Below the pieces are notes generated by a model that saw nothing but the letters and a program-made list of their open reading frames with translations, had not been told where the DNA came from and searched no databases. 64,000 nucleotides of DNA. It comes from Pelomonas candidula. GTDB lineage: Bacteria; Pseudomonadota; Gammaproteobacteria; Burkholderiales; Burkholderiaceae_C. Of this stretch, positions 42,383 through 50,793 are shown one piece after another; position 1 is the stretch's first letter; each line of letters opens with the position of its first letter. The translations under genes were made by a program, and so were the position numbers. The DNA is taken from positions 186,001-250,000 of the forward strand of contig NZ_JBIGIC010000001.1 of assembly GCF_043555985.1 (NCBI RefSeq), in the 5' to 3' direction.

Positions 42383-42462
42383 GCTTGGCGCGCCCTGACG
42401 CGCTCCTTCTCGCGTTGCCCGTTCTCCACCGGGCTGCACGCCAAGCCCTGAATCTGTCTTTT
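42383..42462 (+). promoter_or_regulatory. Candidate trp attenuator region
   Basis: Between the leader stop and trpE, GCTTGGCG 42383-42390 can pair perfectly with CGCCAAGC 42439-42446. Inside it, ACGCG 42398-42402 pairs with CGCGT 42411-42415, and alternatively GCGT plus GCCCG (42412-42421) pairs with CGGGC plus ACGC (42430-42441). A pyrimidine run TCTGTCTTTT follows. The mutually exclusive stems fit an attenuator, but the T-tract is some distance from the stem and I have not calculated folding. Confidence 0.4.
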
Positions 42463-42476
42463 CAAGGTTTGACGCC

Positions 42477-43964
42477 GTGATCACCGAACTCGAATTCCAG
42501 AGCCTGGCCGCCGAAGGCTACAACCGCATCCCGCTGATCAGCGAGGCCTTTGCGGATCTCGAAACCCCGCTGTCCCTCTACCTGAAGCTGTGCTCGGGCG
42601 CCGGCCACGCGCGCAACAGCTTCCTGCTGGAAAGCGTCGTCGGCGGCGAGCGCTTCGGGCGCTACTCCTTCATCGGCCTGCCGGCGCGCACGCTGATCCG
42701 CGCCACCGGCAACCACTGCGAGGTGCTGACCGACGGCGCCGTCGTCGAGACGCACGAAGGCAATCCGCTGGACTTCATCGCCGCCTACCAGGAGCGCATC
42801 AAGCCCAAGATCCCGGCGGGCCTGCCGCGCTTCTGCGGCGGCCTGGCGGGCTACTTCGGCTACGAGGCCGTGCGCGCCATCGAGAAGAAGCTCGACCGCG
42901 CGCACAAGGGCGAAGGCCTGGGCACGCCGGACATCGTGCTGCTGCTGTCCGAGGAGATCGCCGTCATCGACAACCTGTCGGGGCGCCTGTATCTCATCGT
43001 CTGGGCCGACCCGCGCCAGCCCGAGGCCTACTTCCGCGCCAAGAAGCGCCTGACCGCGCTGCGCGACAAGCTGACCTACTCGGTCAGCGTGCCCCGTGTG
43101 CAGCGCACCGAGGCCCATGCTCCGACGCGAGGCTTCGCCAAGGCCGACTACCTGGCCGCCGTCGCCAAGGCCAAGGAATACATCGCCGCCGGCGACCTGA
43201 TGCAGGTGCAGGTGGGCCAGCGCATCGCCAAGCCGTACAAGGCCGAACCCATCGCGCTGTACCGGGCCCTCAGGGCGCTGAACCCCAGCCCCTACATGTA
43301 CTTTTACGACCTGGGCGACTTCCAGATCGTCGGCGCCAGCCCCGAGATCCTCGTGCGCGAGGAGCACTCGGGCGACGGCAGCCGCAAGGTCACGATCCGC
43401 CCGCTGGCCGGCACCCGCCCGCGAGGCGCGACGCCTGAACGCGACCTGGAGCTGGAGGCCGAACTGCAGGCCGACCCCAAGGAGCGCGCCGAGCACCTGA
43501 TGCTGATCGACCTGGCGCGCAACGACATCGGCCGCATCGCGCGCACCGGCAGCGTCAAGGTCACGCAGGCCTTCGTCGTCGAGCGCTACTCGCACGTCAT
43601 GCACATCGTCTCCAACGTCGAGGGGACGTTGCGAGACGAGGTCGGCCAGCTCGACGTGCTGAAGGCCACCTTCCCCGCCGGCACGCTGACCGGCGCGCCC
43701 AAGGTGCGGGCGATGGAGCTGATCGACGAGCTGGAGCCCGTGCAGCGCGGCATCTACGGTGGTGCGTGCGGCTATCTCAGCTTTGCCGGCGACATGGACC
43801 TGGCGATAGCAATTCGGACCGGCATCATCAAGAACGGCACGTTGTACGTGCAGGCCGCGGCCGGCGTGGTGGCCGACTCCGTTCCAGAACTTGAGTGGCA
43901 GGAAACAGAGGCCAAAGCACGAGCGCTCTTGCGCGCCGCCGAACTCGTCGAGGAGGGCTTCTAA
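42477..43964 (+). CDS. trpE: Anthranilate synthase component I
   Basis: GTG 42477 starts a 495-residue chorismate-utilising enzyme. The N-terminal part has LYLKLCSGAGHARNSFLLESVVGGERFGRYSFIG, the region that binds feedback tryptophan. The catalytic part has AKEYIAAGDLMQVQVGQRI, NPSPYMYFYDLG, IRPLAGTRPRGATPERD, ERAEHLMLIDLARNDIGRIA and TFPAGTLTGAPKVRAMELIDELE. With TrpG it converts chorismate and glutamine to anthranilate. TAA is followed at once by the trpG ATG. Confidence 0.96.
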   Translation: MITELEFQSLAAEGYNRIPLISEAFADLETPLSLYLKLCSGAGHARNSFLLESVVGGERFGRYSFIGLPARTLIRATGNHCEVLTDGAVVETHEGNPLDFIAAYQERIKPKIPAGLPRFCGGLAGYFGYEAVRAIEKKLDRAHKGEGLGTPDIVLLLSEEIAVIDNLSGRLYLIVWADPRQPEAYFRAKKRLTALRDKLTYSVSVPRVQRTEAHAPTRGFAKADYLAAVAKAKEYIAAGDLMQVQVGQRIAKPYKAEPIALYRALRALNPSPYMYFYDLGDFQIVGASPEILVREEHSGDGSRKVTIRPLAGTRPRGATPERDLELEAELQADPKERAEHLMLIDLARNDIGRIARTGSVKVTQAFVVERYSHVMHIVSNVEGTLRDEVGQLDVLKATFPAGTLTGAPKVRAMELIDELEPVQRGIYGGACGYLSFAGDMDLAIAIRTGIIKNGTLYVQAAAGVVADSVPELEWQETEAKARALLRAAELVEEGF

Positions 43965-44549
43965 ATGCTGCTGATGATCGACAACTACGACAGCTTCACG
44001 TTCAACATCGTCCAGTACTTCGGTGAACTGGGCGCCGACGTGAAGGTGGTGCGCAACGACGAGATCACCGTGGCCGAGATGGCCGCGCTGAACCCCGACC
44101 ACATCGTCTTCTCGCCCGGCCCCTGCACGCCGACCGAAGCCGGCGTGTGCGTGGAGGCCATCCAGCACTTCATCGGCAAGAAGCCGCTGCTGGGCGTCTG
44201 CCTGGGCCATCAGGCCATGGGCCAGGCGCTGGGCGGCCGGATCATCCGCGCGCAACGCCAGATGCACGGCAAGGCCAGCACGATCACGACGGACCAGCGC
44301 GGCGTCTACACCGGCCTGCCCAAGGACTTCAGCGTCATCCGCTACCACTCCCTCGTCATCGAGGAAGCGACCTGCCCGGCCGTGCTGGAGATCACGTCGC
44401 GCAGCGACGACGGCGAGATCATGGGCGTGCGCCACCGCGAGCTGGCCGGCACGGCCACGCCGGTGGAAGGCGTGCAGTTCCACCCCGAGTCCATCCTCAG
44501 CGAGCATGGGCACGCGATGCTGCGCAACTTCCTGGAGCTCCGGCCGTGA
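43965..44549 (+). CDS. trpG: Anthranilate synthase component II (glutamine amidotransferase)
   Basis: The 194-residue class I amidotransferase has IDNYDSFTFNIVQYFGELGADV at the start, PGPCTPTEAG, the nucleophile motif GVCLGHQAMGQALGG with its Cys, and VQFHPESILSEHG with the catalytic His and Glu. It supplies ammonia from glutamine to TrpE and may also serve para-aminobenzoate synthesis. It begins directly after the trpE stop. Its TGA overlaps the GTG of the threonine aldolase gene. Confidence 0.96.
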   Translation: MLLMIDNYDSFTFNIVQYFGELGADVKVVRNDEITVAEMAALNPDHIVFSPGPCTPTEAGVCVEAIQHFIGKKPLLGVCLGHQAMGQALGGRIIRAQRQMHGKASTITTDQRGVYTGLPKDFSVIRYHSLVIEEATCPAVLEITSRSDDGEIMGVRHRELAGTATPVEGVQFHPESILSEHGHAMLRNFLELRP

Positions 44550-45595
44550 CTGACTACGCCCCGTCGTCTGGCGGTGGCGGCCCGGCCACTGTCGACCTGC
44601 GCAGCGACACCGTCACGAAACCGACGGCTGCCATGCTGGCGGCCATCGCTGCGGCCAAGGTCGGCGATGACGTCTTTGGCGACGACCCCACCGTCAACGC
44701 GCTGCAGGAGCGCGTCGCTGCGCTGCTGGGCAAGGAAGCCGCTCTCTTCATGAGCAGCGGTACGCAGAGCAATCTCTGCGGCCTGCTGGCCCACTGCGGC
44801 CGTGGCGACGAGTACATCGTCGGCCAGTTGGCCCACACCTACCGCTACGAAGGCGGCGGCGCTGCCGTGCTGGGCAGCATCCAGCCGCAGCCGCTGCCCA
44901 ACCAGCCCGACGGCACGCTGAAGCTGGAGGACATCGCCGCGGCCATCAAGCCCGACGATCCGCACTTCGCGCGCACGCGACTGCTGGCGCTGGAGAACAC
45001 CTGGAACGGCAATGTGCTGCCGGCCACCTACGTGGCCGACGCCTGCGAGCTGGCCCACGCACGCGGCTTGGCCACGCACCTGGACGGCGCCCGCCTGTTC
45101 AACGCCGCCGTCGCCTCCGGCCGCACGGTGGCCGAACTGGCACGGCACTTCGACTCCGTCTCGATCTGCTTCAGCAAGGGGCTGGGCGCGCCCGTCGGCT
45201 CCATGCTCGTCGGCTCGAAAGCGCTGATCGCCCGCGCCCACCGCGTGCGCAAGATGGTCGGCGGCGGCCTGCGCCAGGTCGGCCTGCTGGCCGCCGCGGC
45301 CGACCACGCGCTGACCCATCACATCGAACGCCTCGCCGACGACCACGCGCTGGCCCGGCGGCTTGCCGACGGCCTGGCCGCGCTGCCGGGTGTCACCGTC
45401 ACGCCACCGCAGACGAATATCGTCTTCGCCCAGGTCAGCGAGGGCCGCGGCCCGGCGCTGCTGGAGCACCTGAAGTCGCGCGGCGTGCTGGCCACCGGCC
45501 TGATCGGCCTACGCTTCGTGACGCACCTGGACGTCGATGCCGCCGGCATCGACCACGCCCTCGGGGCGGCCCGCGAGTTCCTGACGAAGGGTTGA
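44546..45595 (+). CDS. ltaE: Low-specificity L-threonine aldolase
   Basis: GTG 44546 overlaps the trpG stop (GTGA), giving 349 residues. The PLP-enzyme motifs are VDLRSDTVTKPTAAMLAAIAAAKVGDDVFGDDPTVNAL, ALFMSSGTQSNLCGLLAHCGRGDEYI, THLDGARLFNAAVA and the PLP lysine K211 in ICFSKGLGAPVGSML. It cleaves L-threonine or allo-threonine to glycine and acetaldehyde. Placement inside a trp operon is unusual; glycine formation and one-carbon supply to serine might link it to tryptophan synthase demand, which is speculation. Confidence 0.93.
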   Translation: MTDYAPSSGGGGPATVDLRSDTVTKPTAAMLAAIAAAKVGDDVFGDDPTVNALQERVAALLGKEAALFMSSGTQSNLCGLLAHCGRGDEYIVGQLAHTYRYEGGGAAVLGSIQPQPLPNQPDGTLKLEDIAAAIKPDDPHFARTRLLALENTWNGNVLPATYVADACELAHARGLATHLDGARLFNAAVASGRTVAELARHFDSVSICFSKGLGAPVGSMLVGSKALIARAHRVRKMVGGGLRQVGLLAAAADHALTHHIERLADDHALARRLADGLAALPGVTVTPPQTNIVFAQVSEGRGPALLEHLKSRGVLATGLIGLRFVTHLDVDAAGIDHALGAAREFLTKG

Positions 45596-45597
45596 GC

Positions 45598-46101
45598 ATG
45601 TCGACATCCACGCTGCTGATCTCGCTGTACGAGCAGAAGGCCGCCATCGACCGCGAGTTCCTCGCGGCGCTGGCCGGCGCCCCGCTGTCGCCCGAGAACC
45701 GCCACATCGCCATCCGCACGCTGAACCACATCCACACGGTGGACCGCATCTTCGCCGCCCACCTGCGCGGCGAGCCGCACGGCTTTGCGGCCAGCAACAC
45801 CGAGGCCACGCCGACGCTGGACGAACTGCGCGCGTCCGTCGAGCAGGTCGACGGCTGGTACGTCGACTACGTGCGCGCGCTGCGGCCTGCGCAGTTCGAG
45901 GAGGTGCTGAGCTTCCGCTTCACCGACGGCGACACGGGCCGCATGAGCCGCGAGGAAATCCTCGCCCACGTCATCCACCACAGCAGCCACCACCGCGGCA
46001 ATGTCGGCATGCTGATGAAGCAGGTCGACACACCGCCGCCGCGCGACCTGTTCACGCGCTATCTCCATCAGAACGAACCTCAACGACGCGAGGAGGCCTG
46101 A
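45598..46101 (+). CDS. DinB-like protein
   Basis: ATG 45598 gives 167 residues of the DinB/YfiT four-helix fold. Metal-ligand histidines are in HIAIRTLNHIHTVDRIF and in HVIHHSSHHRGNVGMLM near the C-terminus, the usual three-His site. Some DinB-fold proteins are thiol-dependent transferases, while many have no known reaction. It sits 2 bp after ltaE and 1 bp before trpD, so it is co-transcribed with the trp genes. Confidence 0.88.
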   Translation: MSTSTLLISLYEQKAAIDREFLAALAGAPLSPENRHIAIRTLNHIHTVDRIFAAHLRGEPHGFAASNTEATPTLDELRASVEQVDGWYVDYVRALRPAQFEEVLSFRFTDGDTGRMSREEILAHVIHHSSHHRGNVGMLMKQVDTPPPRDLFTRYLHQNEPQRREEA

Positions 46102-46102
46102 C

Positions 46103-47140
46103 ATGCCCATCACCGACACCGAAGCCCTGACCCGCGTCATCGAGCACCGCGAGATCTTCCACGACGAGATGCTGACGCTGATGCGCCGCATCATGGCTGG
46201 CGAGATGTCGCCCGTCATGGCCGCCGCGCTGCTGACCGGCCTGCGCGTGAAGAAGGAAACCATCGGCGAGATCACCGCCGCCGCGCAGGTCATGCGCGAG
46301 CTGAGCAACAAGGTGCCGCTGGCACCGCAGCCACACCTCGTCGACGTCGTCGGCACCGGCGGCGACGGCGCGCACAGCTTCAACATCTCGACCTGCTCGA
46401 TGTTCGTCGCCGCGGCCGCGGGCGCGCAGGTGGCCAAGCACGGCAACCGGAGTGTGAGCAGCAAGACCGGCAGCGCCGACGTGCTGGAGGCGCTGGGCGC
46501 CAACATCCAGCTGACGCCGCGCCAGGTGGCGGCCTCCGTCGCCGAGTGCGACATCGGCTTCATGTTCGCGCCCAACCACCACCCGGCGATGAAGAACATC
46601 GCGCCGGTGCGCCGCGAGCTGGGCGTGCGGACCATCTTCAACATCCTGGGCCCGCTGACCAACCCGGCCGGCGCGCCCAACATCCTGATGGGCGTGTTCC
46701 ACCCCGACCTCGTCGGCATCCAGGTGCGCGTGCTGCAGCGCCTGGGCGCCGAGCACGCCCTCGTCGTCTACGGCAAGGACGGCATGGACGAGATCTCGCT
46801 CGGCGCGACGACGCTGGTCGGCGAGCTCAAGGACGGCGCCGTGCGCGAGTACGAGGTGCACCCCGAGGACTTCGGCTTCCAGATGGCCAGCAACCGCAGC
46901 CTCAAGGTCGAAGGCCCGGAGCAGTCGCGCCAGATGCTGCTGGGCGTGCTGGACGGCCACATCGGCCCGGCACGCGACATCGTGCTGCTGAACGCCGGCG
47001 CGACGCTGTACGCTGCCAACGTCGCGACCACCATCGCGGACGGCATTGCCCGCGCCCGCGAGGCCCTGGACAGCGGCGCGGCTCGCGCCAAGCTGGACAG
47101 CTTCGTCAAGGTGACGCAGAACCTCGGAGGCAAGGCATGA
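46103..47140 (+). CDS. trpD: Anthranilate phosphoribosyltransferase
   Basis: The 345-residue enzyme has EMLTLMRRIMAGEMSPVMAAALLTGLRVK, the PRPP-binding glycine-rich motif VDVVGTGGDGAHSFNISTCS, VAKHGNRSVSSKTGSADVLEALG and RTIFNILGPLTNPAGAP. It transfers phosphoribose from PRPP to anthranilate, the second step of tryptophan synthesis. Its TGA overlaps the trpC ATG (ATGA). Confidence 0.96.
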   Translation: MPITDTEALTRVIEHREIFHDEMLTLMRRIMAGEMSPVMAAALLTGLRVKKETIGEITAAAQVMRELSNKVPLAPQPHLVDVVGTGGDGAHSFNISTCSMFVAAAAGAQVAKHGNRSVSSKTGSADVLEALGANIQLTPRQVAASVAECDIGFMFAPNHHPAMKNIAPVRRELGVRTIFNILGPLTNPAGAPNILMGVFHPDLVGIQVRVLQRLGAEHALVVYGKDGMDEISLGATTLVGELKDGAVREYEVHPEDFGFQMASNRSLKVEGPEQSRQMLLGVLDGHIGPARDIVLLNAGATLYAANVATTIADGIARAREALDSGAARAKLDSFVKVTQNLGGKA

Positions 47141-47928
47141 GCGACATCCTCAATCGCATCGTCGAGGTCAAGTGGGAAGAAGTCGCCGCCGCGAAGCTCA
47201 AGCGCTCGCTGGCGTCGCAGCGTGAGGAGGCCGAAGCCCGCCGCGGCGAGCAGCTGGGCTTCGAGCGCTCGCTGCGCGCCACCATCGCCGCGGGCCACGC
47301 CGGCGTCATCGCCGAGATCAAGAAGGCCAGCCCCAGCAAGGGCGTGATCCGCGAGGACTTCCAGCCCGCGCTGATCGCCGAAAGCTACGCGCGCAACGGC
47401 GCGGCCTGCCTGTCCGTGCTGACCGACGAGAAGTTCTTCCAGGGCTCCATCGCCTACCTGCGCCAGGCCCGCGCGGCCTGCGAGCTGCCGGTGCTGCGCA
47501 AGGACTTCATGGTCGACGAGTACCAGATCATGGAAGCCGGCGCGATCGGTGCCGACTGCGTCCTGCTGATCGCCGCCTGCCTGGCCGATTCGCAGATGGC
47601 CGACCTCGAAGCCGCCGCCCACGCCATCGGCCTGGACGTGCTGGTGGAAGTGCACGACGGCGACGAGCTGGACCGTGCGCTGAAGCTGAAGACGCCGCTG
47701 CTGGGCATCAACAACCGCAACCTGCGCACCTTCGACGTGACGCTGGACACGACGCTCTCCCTGCTGCCGCGCGTGCCGGCCGACCGGCTGCTGGTGACCG
47801 AGAGCGGCATCCTCGGCGCGGCCGACGTGAAGCGCATGCGCGACGCCAACGTGAATGCCTTCCTCGTCGGCGAGACCTTCATGCGCGCGCCGGACCCGGG
47901 CGCCGCGCTGGCGACGCTGTTCGCATGA
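47137..47928 (+). CDS. trpC: Indole-3-glycerol phosphate synthase
   Basis: The 263-residue TIM-barrel enzyme has VIAEIKKASPSKGVIREDF with the catalytic lysine, AACLSVLTDEKFFQGS, LPVLRKDFMVDEYQIMEAGAIGADCVLLI, LVEVHDGDEL, GINNRNLRTFDVTLD and VTESGILGAADVKRM. It closes the indole ring from carboxyphenylamino-deoxyribulose phosphate. It is not fused to TrpF. ATGA overlaps join it to trpD upstream and ung downstream. Confidence 0.97.
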   Translation: MSDILNRIVEVKWEEVAAAKLKRSLASQREEAEARRGEQLGFERSLRATIAAGHAGVIAEIKKASPSKGVIREDFQPALIAESYARNGAACLSVLTDEKFFQGSIAYLRQARAACELPVLRKDFMVDEYQIMEAGAIGADCVLLIAACLADSQMADLEAAAHAIGLDVLVEVHDGDELDRALKLKTPLLGINNRNLRTFDVTLDTTLSLLPRVPADRLLVTESGILGAADVKRMRDANVNAFLVGETFMRAPDPGAALATLFA

Positions 47929-48611
47929 ACTTCCCGCTGAGCCTGCCGGACACCGACTGGCGCCCCGTCGTCGACGCCTGGGCGACATCGCCCGTCGGGC
48001 AGAAGCTGCTGGCCTACCTGGCCGAGCGCCACGCCGCCGGCGCGATGATCTACCCGCCCGAGCCGCTGCGCGCGCTGACGCTCACGCCGCTGTCGCAGAC
48101 GCGCGTGGTCATCCTCGGCCAGGACCCGTACCACGGCCCCGGCCAGGCCGAGGGCCTGTCCTTCAGCGTGCCTGAGGGCGTGCCCTTCCCGCCCAGCCTG
48201 CGCAACATCTTCAAGGAGATCCAGCGCGACCTCGGCAAGCCTTTCCCGCCCACCGGCAGCCTGGTGCGCTGGGCCGAGGGCGGCACGCTGCTGCTGAACG
48301 CCGTGCTGACCGTGGAAGACGGCCAGGCCGCCAGCCACGCCAACCGCGGCTGGGAGGCGCTGACCGATGCGCTCATCAAGGCCGCGGCCGAGGACGCCGC
48401 GCCCAAGGTCTTCATGCTGTGGGGCAGCTATGCCCAGGCCAAGGCGCCGCTGATCGAGGCTGCCCGCCAGGGCCACCTCGTGCTGAAGGCCAACCACCCG
48501 TCGCCGCTGTCGGCGCTGAAGCCGCCGCGGCCCTTCATCGGCTGCGGGCATTTCTCGACGGCCAAGGCCTGGCTGGAAGAGCGCGGGCGCGGGGCTCCGA
48601 AGAAGGCCTGA
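47925..48611 (+). CDS. ung: Uracil-DNA glycosylase, family 1
   Basis: The 228-residue protein has the water-activating motif GQDPYHGPGQAEGLSFSVP (Asp67), LRNIFKEIQRDLG, LLLNAVLTVEDGQAASHAN, and the DNA-intercalation motif NHPSPLSALKPPRPFIGCGHFS. It removes uracil from DNA. Its start overlaps the end of trpC by 4 bp, so a repair gene is coupled to the trp operon. The likely transcript end is a set of hairpins at 48620-48680. Confidence 0.96.
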   Translation: MNFPLSLPDTDWRPVVDAWATSPVGQKLLAYLAERHAAGAMIYPPEPLRALTLTPLSQTRVVILGQDPYHGPGQAEGLSFSVPEGVPFPPSLRNIFKEIQRDLGKPFPPTGSLVRWAEGGTLLLNAVLTVEDGQAASHANRGWEALTDALIKAAAEDAAPKVFMLWGSYAQAKAPLIEAARQGHLVLKANHPSPLSALKPPRPFIGCGHFSTAKAWLEERGRGAPKKA

Positions 48612-48624
48612 GCGCCTTTCAAGC

Positions 48625-48678
48625 CGCGGATTGTTCCGCGGCGAGCAACTCGCCGTTCGGCCGCGCCGGCTTTTTCTC
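48625..48678 (+). terminator. Hairpins and T-run after ung
   Basis: CGGCGAG 48639-48645 pairs with CTCGCCG 48649-48655 around CAA, and an alternative CCGCGG/CCGCGG stem overlaps it. A GGCTTTTTCTC stretch follows about 20 bp on. This probably ends the trp-ung transcript. Confidence 0.45.
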
Positions 48679-48758
48679 AAGCCGCGCAATTCCTACAGTG
48701 ACAACCTGCCGATCTAGCTCACCACTTGGTGAGCGCGGGTCGGCCAAGGAGAGTCACC

Positions 48759-48917
48759 ATGAACAACAACATCCGCTCGCTTTTCTCGCTGATCACCGCC
48801 GTGACGGCCGTTGCCGCGCTGGCGGCAGGCATGTTGCTGGCCGTCAGCGCGCCGGCCCCGTCCGAAGCCGACTTCGGCCAAGCGCAGGTCGCCATCGCCT
48901 CGGGCGACGAGGCCTGA
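48759..48917 (+). CDS. Small exported or membrane-anchored protein, 52 residues
   Basis: ATG 48759 with AAGGAG 9 nt upstream encodes MNNNIRSLFSLITAVTAVAA then LAAGMLLAVSAPAPSEADFG and an acidic tail (QAQVAIASGDEA). It has one hydrophobic helix that could be a signal peptide or an anchor. The excellent ribosome-binding site supports expression. I recognise no family. It stands alone between ung and the convergent LysR gene. Confidence 0.68.
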   Translation: MNNNIRSLFSLITAVTAVAALAAGMLLAVSAPAPSEADFGQAQVAIASGDEA

Positions 48918-48927
48918 GCCCCGGACC

Positions 48928-49860
48928 TCAGCTCGTACAGCGCATCTTCACGCCGCCCAGCGCCTCGCGGCCGATCAGTTCGACGACCCAGTCGACGAAC
49001 ACGCGCAGCTTGCTGCTGAGGTGGCGGTTGGGCGGGTAGACCACGTAGACGGGCACCGGTTCGGCGTCCCAGTCTTCCAGCACGCGCACCAGCTCGCCGC
49101 TCTTGAGCAGCGGCCCGGCCATGAAGCAGGTCACCTGCACGATGCCCAGGTGGGCCAGGCCGGCATTCAGGTAGGCGTTGGCGTCGTTGACGGCCAGCAC
49201 GTGGTTGCCCACCACCTCCACCTGCTCGTCACCACGCTTGAACGTGTCCGACATGACCTTGCCGCTGCGGGCCGAGAAGTAGCCCACCATGCGGTGCGGC
49301 GCCTGGCCCAGCTCCAGCGGATGCGCGGGCGTGCCGTAGCGCTTCAGGTATTCGGGCGTCGCGCAGGTGATGAAGCGGAACTCGCCGATGCGGCGCGCCA
49401 CGAGGCTCTGGTCGGTCAGCTCGCCGCCGCGGATCACGCAGTCGATGTTGTCGCTGATCAGGTCCACCGTGCGGTCGCTGACGCCCAGCTCGATCTGGAT
49501 GTCGGGGTACTTCGCGTAGAAGTCCGGCAGGTGCGGAATGATCATCTCGCGTCCCACGACGCCCGGCACATCGATGCGGATGCGGCCACGCGGCGTCACG
49601 CGCGCCTGATTCATGCTGCCTTCCAGTTCCTCCAGGTCGCCCAGCAGGCGCATGGCGCGCTCGTAATAGGCGGCGCCGTCGGGCGTGACCGTGACGCGGC
49701 GCGTCGTGCGGTTCAGCAGCTTGGTGCGCAGATGGGTTTCCAGCGTCTGGATCAGGCGCGTGACGGTGGCCTTGGGCAGGTCCAGCGAGTCGGCGGCCTT
49801 GGTGAAGGTGCCGGCCTCGACGACCCGGACATAGGCTTGCATCGCGGTGAGACGGTCCAT
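48928..49860 (-). CDS. LysR family regulator, probable controller of the divergent efflux operon
   Basis: ATG 49860 (MDRLTAMQAYVRVVEAGTFTKAADSLDLPKATVTRLIQTLE) gives 310 residues with the N-terminal helix-turn-helix. A start at 49917 would add 19 unstructured residues. The effector domain follows (GRIRIDVPGVVGREMIIPHLPDFYAKYPDIQIELGVSDRTVDLI). It is divergent from a hydrolase-fold gene and an RND efflux operon, the normal arrangement for a LysR regulator of that operon; the 124 bp between should hold its binding site. Confidence 0.92.
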   Translation of the reverse strand: MDRLTAMQAYVRVVEAGTFTKAADSLDLPKATVTRLIQTLETHLRTKLLNRTTRRVTVTPDGAAYYERAMRLLGDLEELEGSMNQARVTPRGRIRIDVPGVVGREMIIPHLPDFYAKYPDIQIELGVSDRTVDLISDNIDCVIRGGELTDQSLVARRIGEFRFITCATPEYLKRYGTPAHPLELGQAPHRMVGYFSARSGKVMSDTFKRGDEQVEVVGNHVLAVNDANAYLNAGLAHLGIVQVTCFMAGPLLKSGELVRVLEDWDAEPVPVYVVYPPNRHLSSKLRVFVDWVVELIGREALGGVKMRCTS

Positions 49861-49984
49861 GGACTTTCGCTGTTGAGCGCCGGGGCTCGCGGTTGCTGAG
49901 TCGGCAGATTGTTCCATGTGAAGGAAAAGTGAGTCGCCGCGAGGGGCGTTTATTTATGGGACACCAATCTCTATCTTTCGGCCC

Positions 49985-50773
49985 ATGGACAAACTCGCCA
50001 CACCCACCTCGCTGTGCCTGGGCCCTGCCCCCGGCCTGGCGGCGGAGGTTTACGCCGCCCGCCAGCCGCTGGACGCGGGCGGCCGGGCGCTGTTGCTGTG
50101 GCTGCATGACGGCGGCTTCACCGGCGGCTCGCTGGCCTCGGCCCGGGCGCGTGCCGAGCTGCTGGCCGCGGCCGGCGCCGACGTCGTCGCCATCGATTAC
50201 CCACTGGCGCCCGCCCACCCCTTCCCCGCCGCGCTCGCTGCGGCCTTCGAGGCGCTGCGGGCGCTGGCTGCCAAGCCTGCCAGGCTGACAGGCAACGCGC
50301 GCACGGCGCTGTTCGTCGCCGGTGAAGAGGCCGGCGGCAACCTGGCAGCTGCCCTCGCGCTGATGGCCCGCGACCAGCAGGCACCCGCGCTGGCCGGCCA
50401 GCTGCTGATCTCGCCGATGCTGGACCCGGCACTGGGCAGCCCGTCGATGCGCGACGGCGAATGCGGCGGCTGCGAGTGCGCCTACGCCCGCGGCTGGCAG
50501 GCCTACCTGGGCGGCAGCACGCGCGCCGACCACCCCTACGCCGCGCCGCTGAACGCCACCCGCCTGGCTGGCCTGCCGCCCGCACTGGTGCTGGGCGTGG
50601 CGGGCCATCCGCTCAACGACGAGGCGCGCCGCTACGCGGCCGCGCTGCGCGCCAACGGCGGCTGTGCCAAGGACCTGGCCCTGCCCTCGCTCGCCCCCGG
50701 CCACGCGCTGGCGCCCCTCCACGACTTCCTGAGCCAGGCCACGCGCCGGGCTCTGGCCGCCCATCCTGCTTGA
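49985..50773 (+). CDS. Alpha/beta-hydrolase-fold protein (HSL-like) lacking the catalytic serine
   Basis: The 262-residue protein follows the hormone-sensitive-lipase/alpha-beta-hydrolase-3 family: oxyanion-type HDGGFTGGS (41-49), VAIDYPLAPAHPFPAAL and PPALVLGVAGHPLNDEARRYAAAL. The nucleophile elbow normally GDSAGG reads GEEAGG (113-118), so Ser is replaced by Glu115, and the usual DPL of the acid loop reads HPL. A carboxylesterase reaction is therefore not expected, suggesting a binding or regulatory role. It is the first gene of the efflux operon. Confidence 0.8.
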   Translation: MDKLATPTSLCLGPAPGLAAEVYAARQPLDAGGRALLLWLHDGGFTGGSLASARARAELLAAAGADVVAIDYPLAPAHPFPAALAAAFEALRALAAKPARLTGNARTALFVAGEEAGGNLAAALALMARDQQAPALAGQLLISPMLDPALGSPSMRDGECGGCECAYARGWQAYLGGSTRADHPYAAPLNATRLAGLPPALVLGVAGHPLNDEARRYAAALRANGGCAKDLALPSLAPGHALAPLHDFLSQATRRALAAHPA

Positions 50774-50793
50774 ACCCTCGGAGAGAACTCGAA

